Program-made: the position numbers and the translations under genes
DNA from: Clostridiales bacterium UBA4653
GTDB lineage: Bacteria > Bacillota > Clostridia > Oscillospirales > CAG-272
Assembly: GCA_002405565.1 (NCBI GenBank)
Contig: DHMB01000146.1
Location: 1-5,584 of the forward strand
Direction: 5' to 3'
Length of the DNA stretch: 5,584 nucleotides
Shown: positions 1-4,507 of the stretch, in pieces
Position numbering within the stretch: the stretch's first letter is position 1
How the letters are laid out: every line of letters starts with the position of its first letter
The notes under the pieces: model-generated
What the model was told of the DNA's origin: nothing
Databases searched by the model: none
Seen by the model: only the letters and a program-made list of their open reading frames with translations

Positions 1-22
1 CGAGTTTTCTTGTTCCGGGCAT
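1..22 (-). CDS. rplQ: 50S ribosomal protein L17, N-terminal fragment (cut by window edge)
   Basis: Only the first seven codons are in the window, reading MPGTRKL, and the rest lies beyond base 1. L17 is a large-subunit ribosomal protein, and its bacterial N-terminus is typically M-x-x-R-K-L-G-R. The start is supported by a very strong Shine-Dalgarno sequence (AAGGAGGG on the minus strand, bases 29-36) six bases upstream of the ATG at 22-20. The position also fits: rplQ directly follows rpoA at the end of the alpha operon in most bacteria. The identification therefore combines a short peptide match, a ribosome binding site and conserved gene order. Nothing can be said about the intactness of the remainder. 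Confidence 0.9.
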
Positions 23-28
23 TGTGTT

Positions 29-36
29 CCCTCCTT
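29..36 (-). promoter_or_regulatory. Shine-Dalgarno site of rplQ
   Basis: The minus strand reads AAGGAGGG here, six bases before the rplQ ATG. It is the main evidence that a gene begins at base 22, because only 22 coding bases are visible. Confidence 0.85.
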
Positions 37-103
37 CTGCTTGATTTTATATAAGCTAAAAGTTTTGAAATTCTTCGGTCAAAAACAATCTGCAAAAAGC
101 AAA

Positions 104-1069
104 TTATTCGTCGTCCTTTTTAAGGTCAAGACCGAGAGAATGAAGTTTTAAGATAACTTCTTCGAGCGATTTCTTACCGAGGTTACGGACCTTTATCATA
201 TCCTCCTCGGTACGGTTTGTGAGATCTTCCACCGTGTCAATGCCGGCACGCTTTAAGCAGTTGAAGCTGCGTACTGACATGTCAAGCTCCTCAATGGTCA
301 TCTCAAGTACTTTTTCTTTCTTGGTTTCTTCTCTTTCAACCATTATCTCTGCTCTCTTTGCTTCTTCGGAAAGATCAACAAAGAGATTGAGATGTTCGTT
401 GAGTATCTTGGCTCCGAGCGATACAGCCTCTCTTGCGGAGATCGTACCGTTCGTCAGCACGTTAATTGTGAGTTTGTCAAAGTCTATGCTGTTACCTACA
501 CGCGTGTTTTCAACGTTGTAGTTTACGTTATAGACCGGGGTGAAAATCGAATCGACGAAAATCACGCCAAGCTGACCTGATGAATAATCCTGCTTGTTTT
601 TCTCCTGAGATACATAGCCTGAGCCGTGATCGAAGGTGAGATCCATATGGAAACGAACGCCTTCGCTGACTGTTGCTATGTGATGCTCGGGATTAAGAAT
701 CTGCAATTCGTCGTCGCAAATGATGTCTCCTGCAGTAACGTCGCATGCGCCAGTTACGTCAATGGAAACTGTCTTTGCCGAATTTGAAAAGAGCTTTGCC
801 GTTATACCCTTGACATTGAGAACGATTTCGCAAACGTCCTCCTTAACGCCGGGGACTGTGGATATTTCATGAAGAACATCCTTGCCGCCGCCGCTTATGC
901 GTATGCTTACGACAGCCACGCCCGGGAGCGAGCTGAGAAGCACTCTGCGGAGAGAGTTGCCGAGCGTTGTGCCGTAACCTCTCTTGAGAGGCTCGACCAC
1001 AAATGTTCCGCTTCTTCCGTCATCGCTTGTGTCAATTGCTGTAATATTCGGCTTTTCTATCTCGATCAT
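104..1069 (-). CDS. rpoA: DNA-directed RNA polymerase subunit alpha
   Basis: This is the alpha subunit of RNA polymerase, which dimerises to nucleate assembly of beta and beta' and contacts upstream DNA and regulators. It is 321 residues, close to the usual 314-330. The N-terminal domain carries the dimerisation and assembly motif around residues 26-50 (EPLKRGYGTTLGNSLRR; R41 corresponds to E. coli R45). The second half of that domain spans about 51-235 (conserved STVPGV at 70-75 and SLGAKIL at 217-223). A charged linker (about 236-255) leads to the C-terminal helix-hairpin-helix domain at about 258-315. In that domain R267 and N270 in SVRSFNCLK, and G298/K300 in NLGKKS, match the E. coli DNA-contacting residues R265, N268, G296 and K298. 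The ATG is preceded at seven bases by AGGAGGG (1077-1083). It sits 106 bases after rpsD and 81 before rplQ, the widest gaps within this alpha operon. The sequence looks fully functional. Confidence 0.98.
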   Translation of the reverse strand: MIEIEKPNITAIDTSDDGRSGTFVVEPLKRGYGTTLGNSLRRVLLSSLPGVAVVSIRISGGGKDVLHEISTVPGVKEDVCEIVLNVKGITAKLFSNSAKTVSIDVTGACDVTAGDIICDDELQILNPEHHIATVSEGVRFHMDLTFDHGSGYVSQEKNKQDYSSGQLGVIFVDSIFTPVYNVNYNVENTRVGNSIDFDKLTINVLTNGTISAREAVSLGAKILNEHLNLFVDLSEEAKRAEIMVEREETKKEKVLEMTIEELDMSVRSFNCLKRAGIDTVEDLTNRTEEDMIKVRNLGKKSLEEVILKLHSLGLDLKKDDE

Positions 1070-1076
1070 TGATTAA

Positions 1077-1083
1077 CCCTCCT
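1077..1083 (-). promoter_or_regulatory. Shine-Dalgarno site of rpoA
   Basis: The minus strand reads AGGAGGG, seven bases before the rpoA ATG. It fixes the rpoA start and marks the 3' end of the structured rpsD-rpoA gap. Confidence 0.85.
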
Positions 1084-1094
1084 GTAAATTTTTT

Positions 1095-1111
1095 ATGCAC
1101 TCACAGTGCAT
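1095..1111 (-). repeat. Perfect 7-bp inverted repeat, short hairpin upstream of rpoA
   Basis: ATGCACT (1095-1101) and AGTGCAT (1105-1111) are exact reverse complements separated by three bases. In the transcript this can form a 7-bp stem with a tight 3-base loop. It is followed on the transcribed strand by a run of A, not U, so it is not an intrinsic terminator. It lies 11 bases 5' of the rpoA ribosome binding site. It could be an RNA processing or stability element, or a DNA operator, or chance. The repeat is seen directly and its function is unknown. Confidence 0.5.
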
Positions 1112-1118
1112 TCTGTTG

Positions 1119-1164
1119 CGGCACCGCCTGCGTTCCCGATAAACCGTTCCGCAGGGCGGCGTCG
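1119..1164 (-). promoter_or_regulatory. GC-rich hairpin in the rpsD-rpoA gap, function unknown
   Basis: On the transcribed strand CCGCCCTGCG (1159-1150) pairs with CGCAGGCGG (1132-1124), giving nine pairs with one bulged C (1155). The stem extends outward by G1160-U1123 and C1161-G1122, then, past one A-C mismatch, by G1163-C1120 and C1164-G1119. That makes 13 pairs around a 17-base loop. No U-run follows, so it does not look like a Rho-independent terminator. It starts about a dozen bases after the rpsD stop codon. Possible roles are partial attenuation, a processing site, a 3'-end stabiliser for the ribosomal-protein message, or a protein-binding site. The pairing was worked out by hand and no folding energy was computed. 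Confidence 0.5.
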
Positions 1165-1175
1165 GAGGCAAATTA

Positions 1176-1805
1176 TTACTTGGAGTACAACTCGACGATG
1201 AGATGCTCCTGGAACGGGAAGTCGATATCTTCTCTTGCGGGAAGATTTACAACCGTTGCCTTGGCATTTGCTTTATCGACGTCAAGCCAGCTCGGGAAAA
1301 CCTTGTTATCCATGAGCTCAAGCAGGGATTTGATCTTTTCGGAATCGCGGGAGGAATCGCAAAGAGCGATAACGTCACCCTTCTTTACGATGATAGAAGG
1401 AATGTCCGCTTTCTTTCCGTTGATTGTGAAGTGTGAATGAAGAACGAGCTGTCTTGCTTCCTTGCGGCTTTCAGCAAGTCCCATTCTGTAAACAACGTTA
1501 TCAAAACGTCTTTCAAGGAGGCAAAGAAGATTTTCACCTGTCTGACCTTCTTTTTTAGCAGCCATCTCATAGTATGATCTGAACTGTTTTTCAAGAACGC
1601 CATAGTATCTTTTAGCCTTCTGCTTCTCACGAAGCTGCATATAGTACTCTTTGCCTTTTTTAACCTGTGCTGCGCCGTGCTGACCGGGAGCTGTTCCGCG
1701 GCGAGTTACGGGGCACTTATCAGTCAGGCAACGCTCACCCTTGAGGAAGAGCTTTGTGCCCTCTCTGCGGCACATTCTGCACACAGGACCTGTATATCTT
1801 GCCAT
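1176..1805 (-). CDS. rpsD: 30S ribosomal protein S4
   Basis: S4 is a primary 16S rRNA-binding protein that nucleates assembly of the 30S body. In several bacteria it also represses its own operon. The protein is 209 residues, normal for the family. The N-terminus carries a zinc-knuckle pattern with C9, C12, C26 and C31 (C-x2-C-x13-C-x4-C), the C+ form. The S4 RNA-binding domain begins near RRFDNVVYRMGLA and continues through ARQLVLHSHFTINGKKAD, about residues 90-150. The usual C-terminal segment ending LIVELYSK is present. The open frame extends six codons further to a TTG at 1823, but the GGAGG at 1817-1821 falls inside that extension, so the ATG at 1805 (MARYTGP, the usual family start) is chosen. 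The gene ends in tandem TAA TAA. It follows rpsK by 26 bases, and its place inside the alpha operon is typical of Clostridia rather than Bacillus. Confidence 0.97.
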   Translation of the reverse strand: MARYTGPVCRMCRREGTKLFLKGERCLTDKCPVTRRGTAPGQHGAAQVKKGKEYYMQLREKQKAKRYYGVLEKQFRSYYEMAAKKEGQTGENLLCLLERRFDNVVYRMGLAESRKEARQLVLHSHFTINGKKADIPSIIVKKGDVIALCDSSRDSEKIKSLLELMDNKVFPSWLDVDKANAKATVVNLPAREDIDFPFQEHLIVELYSK

Positions 1806-1816
1806 AGTGTATAGTA

Positions 1817-1821
1817 CCTCC
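1817..1821 (-). promoter_or_regulatory. Shine-Dalgarno site deciding the rpsD start
   Basis: GGAGG on the minus strand lies 11 bases before the ATG at 1805. It lies immediately inside the alternative TTG start at 1823, which therefore cannot use it. This supports the shorter, family-typical S4 N-terminus. Confidence 0.8.
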
Positions 1822-1831
1822 AATAATTATT

Positions 1832-2230
1832 TCAGACACGTCTGATCTTGGGCGGTCTGCATCCGTTGTGCGGAACAGGTGTTACGTCGCGGATAAGCGT
1901 TACTTCGAGACCGACAGTTGAAAGAGCTCTGATTGCAGACTCTCTGCCCTGACCTGGACCCTTAACGTAAACCTCAACACTCTTCATTCCGTTATCAACA
2001 GCGATCTTGCCTGCTGTTTCGGCAGCCATCTGAGCTGCGAAAGCAGTGGACTTCTTTGAACCTCTGAAACCGAGCTCGCCGGCGGATGCCCACGATACTG
2101 CGTTTCCGTTCATATCTGTGATAGTAACGATTGTGTTGTTGTAAGTTGCACGGACGTGAACTGCGCCTTTTTCGACGTTCTTACGTTCGCGGCGCTTTTT
2201 GACTGCCTTTTTTGCTACTGTTTTAGCCAT
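1832..2230 (-). CDS. rpsK: 30S ribosomal protein S11
   Basis: S11 is a small-subunit platform protein that contacts 16S rRNA near the E site and mRNA exit. It is 132 residues, close to the usual 129-131. It has a basic N-terminal tail (residues 1-20, rich in K and R), then the conserved core NNTIVTITDMNG (31-42) and GFRGSKKSTAFAAQ (54-67). The family signature GPGQGRESAIRAL (91-103) and the C-terminal RDVTPVPHNGCRPPK (114-128) follow. N122-G123 is the position that is converted to isoaspartate in E. coli S11. The tail ends IRRV where a basic residue is more usual in place of the isoleucine, a small variation. The ATG is preceded by AAGGAG (2241-2246), which overlaps the rpsM stop codon, and the 14-base gap suggests translational coupling with rpsM. 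Confidence 0.97.
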   Translation of the reverse strand: MAKTVAKKAVKKRRERKNVEKGAVHVRATYNNTIVTITDMNGNAVSWASAGELGFRGSKKSTAFAAQMAAETAGKIAVDNGMKSVEVYVKGPGQGRESAIRALSTVGLEVTLIRDVTPVPHNGCRPPKIRRV

Positions 2231-2240
2231 CTGTTCGTCA

Positions 2241-2246
2241 CTCCTT
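2241..2246 (-). promoter_or_regulatory. rpsK Shine-Dalgarno site overlapping the rpsM stop codon
   Basis: AAGGAG on the minus strand occupies 2246-2241, and its first two A residues are the last two bases of the rpsM TAA stop (2247-2245). It lies 10 bases from the rpsK ATG. Ribosomes ending rpsM would therefore stand on the rpsK initiation site, which fits coupled synthesis of S13 and S11. Confidence 0.75.
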
Positions 2247-2613
2247 ATTTCTTCTTATTCGCGATCGTCTTAGCTTTACCTTTTCTTGTTCTCGCGTTGG
2301 TCTTTGTTCTCTGACCGCGGACAGGCAAGCCTTTTCTGTGTCTGACACCACGATAGCAACCGATTTCGATCATTCTCTTTATGTCAAGAGCAACCTCGCT
2401 GCGGAGAGCACCCTCAACCTTGTGCGAATTTTCGATTTCGTCGCGGAGTTTTGAAACGTCATCTTCTGAAAGATCCTTGCAGCGGATATCGGGGTCGATT
2501 CCTGTTTTGGCGAGGATCTGATTTGATGTTGTTCTGCCGATACCGTAAATATAAGTGAGACCGATCTCAACTCTCTTCTGGTTCGGAAGTTCAACGCCAG
2601 CTATACGAGCCAT
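2245..2613 (-). CDS. rpsM: 30S ribosomal protein S13
   Basis: S13 sits in the head of the 30S subunit, contacts the P-site tRNA and forms bridges to the large subunit. The protein is 122 residues, the normal length. It begins MARIAGVELP, followed by a helix-hairpin-helix-like segment YIYGIGRTTS (21-30). The conserved RMIEIGCYRGVRHRKGLPVRGQRT (about 79-103) includes the family signature. It ends in a lysine-rich tail expected to reach tRNA and rRNA. The start has a GGAGG site (2623-2627) nine bases upstream. It follows rpmJ by 23 bases, too short for an E. coli-type S4-binding pseudoknot leader, so S4 autoregulation of that type is unlikely directly upstream of this gene. Start, length and motifs are all canonical. 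Confidence 0.98.
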   Translation of the reverse strand: MARIAGVELPNQKRVEIGLTYIYGIGRTTSNQILAKTGIDPDIRCKDLSEDDVSKLRDEIENSHKVEGALRSEVALDIKRMIEIGCYRGVRHRKGLPVRGQRTKTNARTRKGKAKTIANKKK

Positions 2614-2636
2614 TTAATTGTACCTCCCTTTCCTGC

Positions 2637-2750
2637 TTAACCCTGTCTCTGCTTGTGCTTGGGGTTTTCGCAGATTACCATTACGTTGCCGTTTCTTTTG
2701 ATTATTTTGCATTTTGAGCAAATTTTCTTAACGGAAGGTTTTACTTTCAT
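2637..2750 (-). CDS. rpmJ: 50S ribosomal protein L36
   Basis: This is a 37-residue gene, short enough to be missed by ORF scans. The minus strand from the ATG at 2750 translates as MKVKPSVKKICSKCK, continuing to a C-terminal PKHKQRQG and a TAA at 2639-2637. L36 is a small zinc-ribbon protein of the large subunit that bridges 23S rRNA helices. The zinc ligands are all present: C11, C14, C27 and H32 (C-x2-C-x12-C-x4-H), so this is the C+ zinc-binding form rather than the zinc-free paralogue. Its length matches the usual 37-38 residues. The ribosome binding site (AAAGG at 2760-2764, nine bases from the ATG) is the weakest in the operon. It lies 18 bases after infA and 23 before rpsM, the standard infA-rpmJ-rpsM order. 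Confidence 0.97.
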   Translation of the reverse strand: MKVKPSVKKICSKCKIIKRNGNVMVICENPKHKQRQG

Positions 2751-2768
2751 TGTATATTACCTTTCCTT

Positions 2769-3005
2769 TCAGCTTTGATTATTTTCGCTTGGAAGTCTCC
2801 ATGTGATGCGACCCTTTGTAAGGTCGTAAATGGAAACCTCTATCGTGACACGGTCGCCCGGCACGATTCTGATATAGTTCATTCTGAGTTTTCCCGAAAG
2901 CTGCGCGGTCACTATATGACCGTTCGGGAGCTTGACTTTGAAGGTCGTGTTCGGCATAGCCTCAATAACGGTACCCTCAAACTCTATAACATCGTCTTTT
3001 GGCAT
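2769..3005 (-). CDS. infA: Translation initiation factor IF-1
   Basis: IF1 binds the 30S A site and, with IF2 and IF3, controls selection of the initiator tRNA. From the ATG at 3005 the protein is 78 residues, starting MPKDDVIEFEGTV. It is a single OB-fold domain with the hallmark segments ALPN-like AMPNTTFKV (16-24), NGHIVTAQLSGK (28-39), RMNYIRIVPGD (41-51) and YDLTKGRITWR (60-70). Most family members are 71-73 residues and end shortly after the RITYR/RITWR strand, so this one carries an extra tail of about six to eight residues (LPSENNQS). The open frame runs ten codons further to a TTG at 3035 overlapping map, but the AGGAGG at 3013-3018 lies inside that extension and seven bases before the ATG, so 3005 is preferred. 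The gap to map is 22 bases and to rpmJ 18 bases. Confidence 0.97.
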   Translation of the reverse strand: MPKDDVIEFEGTVIEAMPNTTFKVKLPNGHIVTAQLSGKLRMNYIRIVPGDRVTIEVSIYDLTKGRITWRLPSENNQS

Positions 3006-3012
3006 TGATTTT

Positions 3013-3018
3013 CCTCCT
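3013..3018 (-). promoter_or_regulatory. Shine-Dalgarno site deciding the infA start
   Basis: AGGAGG on the minus strand is a consensus ribosome binding site seven bases before the ATG at 3005. Because it falls within the N-terminally extended frame starting TTG at 3035, it argues for the shorter IF1 start and against an overlap with map. Confidence 0.85.
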
Positions 3019-3027
3019 GAATGTCTT

Positions 3028-3780
3028 TCATTCAACTTTTGTAAGAAGCTCAGGCTCGCCGTCGGTTATTGCAACGGTGTGCTCATAATGAGCGGCAAGC
3101 GAACCGTCAACGGTTACGACTGTCCAGTCATTATCAAGCACTCTTACCTCGTGACTGCCTGCTGTTATCATCGGCTCTATCGCAATCGTCATACCGGAGA
3201 AGAGCCTCGGGCCCCTGCCGCGTGTTCCGAAATTCGGAACTTCGGGGTCTTCATGAAGCTCCCTGCCAACGCCGTGACCAACGTATTGACGGATAACTCC
3301 GTATCCGAGCGACGTTGCGTAGCCGCAGATTTCGGCGCCGATATCACCTATTCTCGCGCCGTTTCTTGCCATTGCGACACCGCGGAAGAAGCTCTCGCGG
3401 GTTCCGTCTATCAGGGCTTGCGCCTCATCTGATATCTTTCCCACCGCAAAAGTATTTGCGCTGTCGCCATTGAAGCCTCGGTAGCAAGCGCCAACATCTA
3501 TCTTGACGATGTCGCCTTCATGAAGTACGCGATGCTTGCTCGGTATTCCGTGAATGACTTCATCGTTTATGCTGATGCACGCGCTGCCCGGAAAGCCGCC
3601 ATAACCGAGAAACGTGGGTCTTGCCCCACAGCGTTCGATAAATTCTCTTATGACCGTATCAAGATAAGCAGTTGTAACGCCTTCCCTGATGTGGTCACGC
3701 GCTGTGAGAAGCGCTTCTCCAGTTATTCTGCCGGCTTTTCGCATCAATGCCAGCTGTTCGCTGTTTTTAATTGATATCAT
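3028..3780 (-). CDS. map: Methionine aminopeptidase, type I
   Basis: This cytosolic metalloenzyme removes the initiator methionine from new proteins when the second residue is small. The protein is 250 residues, typical of type I bacterial enzymes without an N-terminal zinc-finger extension. All five metal ligands of the pita-bread fold are visible: D95 (KIDVGA), D106 (GFNGDSANTF), H169 (YVGHGVGRELHEDP), E202 (IEPM) and E233 (HYEHTVAI). The substrate-binding histidines H77 (NDEVIHGIP) and H176 (ELHEDP) are also present. It starts only six bases after the adk stop, and its likely ribosome binding site (AGAGG, 3791-3795) lies within the last codons of adk, so translation is probably coupled to adk. 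It ends 22 bases before infA. A secY-adk-map-infA order is widespread in Firmicutes. A second map gene elsewhere in the genome cannot be ruled out. Confidence 0.97.
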   Translation of the reverse strand: MISIKNSEQLALMRKAGRITGEALLTARDHIREGVTTAYLDTVIREFIERCGARPTFLGYGGFPGSACISINDEVIHGIPSKHRVLHEGDIVKIDVGACYRGFNGDSANTFAVGKISDEAQALIDGTRESFFRGVAMARNGARIGDIGAEICGYATSLGYGVIRQYVGHGVGRELHEDPEVPNFGTRGRGPRLFSGMTIAIEPMITAGSHEVRVLDNDWTVVTVDGSLAAHYEHTVAITDGEPELLTKVE

Positions 3781-3786
3781 AGGTAA

Positions 3787-4428
3787 TTAACCTCTGAATT
3801 TTTCAATCGCGGCAAGCGTGAGTGCCGTTGTATCGGCAACCTGCTCCTGACCTTCAACCGTGACCAGCTTGCCCTTCGAAGCATAATATTCCTTCAAAGG
3901 CTCTGTCTGCTCATGGTAAACGTGGAGTCTTTCTTTTACAACCTCGGGGACATCGTCCGCGCGGGTGTAAAGCTCACCGTCACACTTGTCACATTTTCCT
4001 TCGGATTCCGACGGGTTATAAAGAATGTGATATGTGCTGCCGCACTTTTTGCAAAGGCGTCTGCCGCCCATGCGCGCCACAATCTTTTCGTCCGGAACCT
4101 CAATGCTTATTACGAGATCCATATTAACGCCCATGGCATCGAGTGCTTCCGCCTGGGGTACCGTTCTCGGAAAACCGTCAAGGATAAAACCGTTTTTGCA
4201 ATCGTCATCTTTCAGACGGTGCTCGATTATACCTATAACGACGCTGTCCGGAACAAGGTCGCCCGCGTCGATATAACTCTTTGCGGACTTGCCAAGCTCT
4301 GTTCCCTTTGCCATAGCCTCACGGAGCAATGCACCCGTGGAAATCGTCGGAATGTTGTACTTTTCCGAAACTATCTCCGCCTGCGTGCCTTTGCCTGCGC
4401 CGGGAGCTCCCAAAAACATAAGTTTCAT
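3787..4428 (-). CDS. adk: Adenylate kinase (zinc-lid form)
   Basis: This enzyme catalyses reversible phosphoryl transfer between ATP and AMP to give two ADP, keeping the adenylate pool balanced in the cytosol. The protein is 213 residues, normal for the long form. The P-loop is at residues 7-15 (GAPGAGKGT) and the AMP-binding region begins TGALLREAM (31-39). The family signature FILDGFPRTVPQ is at 81-92. The LID domain (about 122-160) carries four cysteines, C126, C129, C146 and C149 (C-x2-C-x16-C-x2-C), a structural zinc site common in Gram-positive enzymes and absent from E. coli Adk. R156 and R167 plus the DD pair at 158-159 (RADDVPEVVKERL) fit the catalytic arginine region. The ATG has an AAGGGAGG site seven bases upstream. 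It follows secY after a 79-base structured gap and precedes map by six bases, the usual position in Firmicutes. Confidence 0.98.
   Translation of the reverse strand: MKLMFLGAPGAGKGTQAEIVSEKYNIPTISTGALLREAMAKGTELGKSAKSYIDAGDLVPDSVVIGIIEHRLKDDDCKNGFILDGFPRTVPQAEALDAMGVNMDLVISIEVPDEKIVARMGGRRLCKKCGSTYHILYNPSESEGKCDKCDGELYTRADDVPEVVKERLHVYHEQTEPLKEYYASKGKLVTVEGQEQVADTTALTLAAIEKFRG
3791..3795 (-). promoter_or_regulatory. map ribosome binding site inside the 3' end of adk
   Basis: AGAGG on the minus strand lies 10 bases before the map ATG and within the final Arg and Gly codons of adk. With only six bases between the genes, this suggests translational coupling. The match is weaker than the GGAGG sites seen elsewhere in the window. 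Confidence 0.55.
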
Positions 4429-4435
4429 AGCATTT

Positions 4436-4443
4436 CCTCCCTT
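4436..4443 (-). promoter_or_regulatory. Shine-Dalgarno site of adk
   Basis: The minus strand reads AAGGGAGG, seven bases before the adk ATG. It lies downstream of the hairpin in the secY-adk gap and supports the ATG at 4428. Confidence 0.8.
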
Positions 4444-4468
4444 AAATCACGTTTGTAATCCCGCGCTC

Positions 4469-4490
4469 CCCCACCGCTTTCGCAGCGGGG
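4469..4490 (-). promoter_or_regulatory. GNRA-capped hairpin between secY and adk, function unknown
   Basis: On the transcribed strand CCCCGCTGC (4490-4482) pairs with GCGGTGGGG (4477-4469) over nine pairs, two of them G-U wobbles, closing on a GAAA tetraloop (4481-4478). GNRA loops are a stable RNA tetraloop class, and the wobble pairs suggest the structure matters as RNA rather than DNA. No U-run follows, so it is not a classic terminator. It lies 17 bases after the secY stop and about 26 before the adk Shine-Dalgarno site. It may stabilise or process the secY message, or tune read-through to adk. The pairing is by eye only. Confidence 0.5.
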
Positions 4491-4507
4491 AAACACGAAA
4501 ATCTTCT

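Noticed and set aside
40..90. Promoter for rplQ (TTGACC with downstream TATATA/TATAAA on the minus strand)
   Set aside because: The spacing between the -35-like hexamer and the TATA-like hexamers is about 23-25 bases, too long for a sigma-A promoter, and at 17 bases there is only TTAGCT.
1073..1111. A 12-codon open frame (MHCECIKNLQEG) ending three bases before the rpoA ATG, possible leader peptide
   Set aside because: It has no clear ribosome binding site, its ATG is simply one arm of the palindrome, and it runs through the rpoA Shine-Dalgarno site. It is too short to support without conservation data.
1095..1164. Rho-independent terminator after rpsD
   Set aside because: Neither hairpin is followed by a U-run on the transcribed strand, and rpoA follows in the standard operon order.
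1806..1823. N-terminally extended S4 from a TTG at 1823
   Set aside because: The extension contains the GGAGG ribosome binding site of the ATG at 1805, and MARYTGP is the family-typical N-terminus.
3006..3035. N-terminally extended IF1 from a TTG at 3035 overlapping map
   Set aside because: The extension encodes the AGGAGG ribosome binding site itself, and the ATG at 3005 gives the expected IF1 N-terminus.
2932..3432. Plus-strand open frame of 166 codons opposite infA and map
   Set aside because: It overlaps two well-supported genes on the other strand, has no family motif and no convincing ribosome binding site. It is treated as a shadow frame.
3913..4458. Plus-strand open frame of 181 codons opposite adk
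   Set aside because: It lies almost wholly antisense to adk, whose motifs are complete. No independent evidence of coding.
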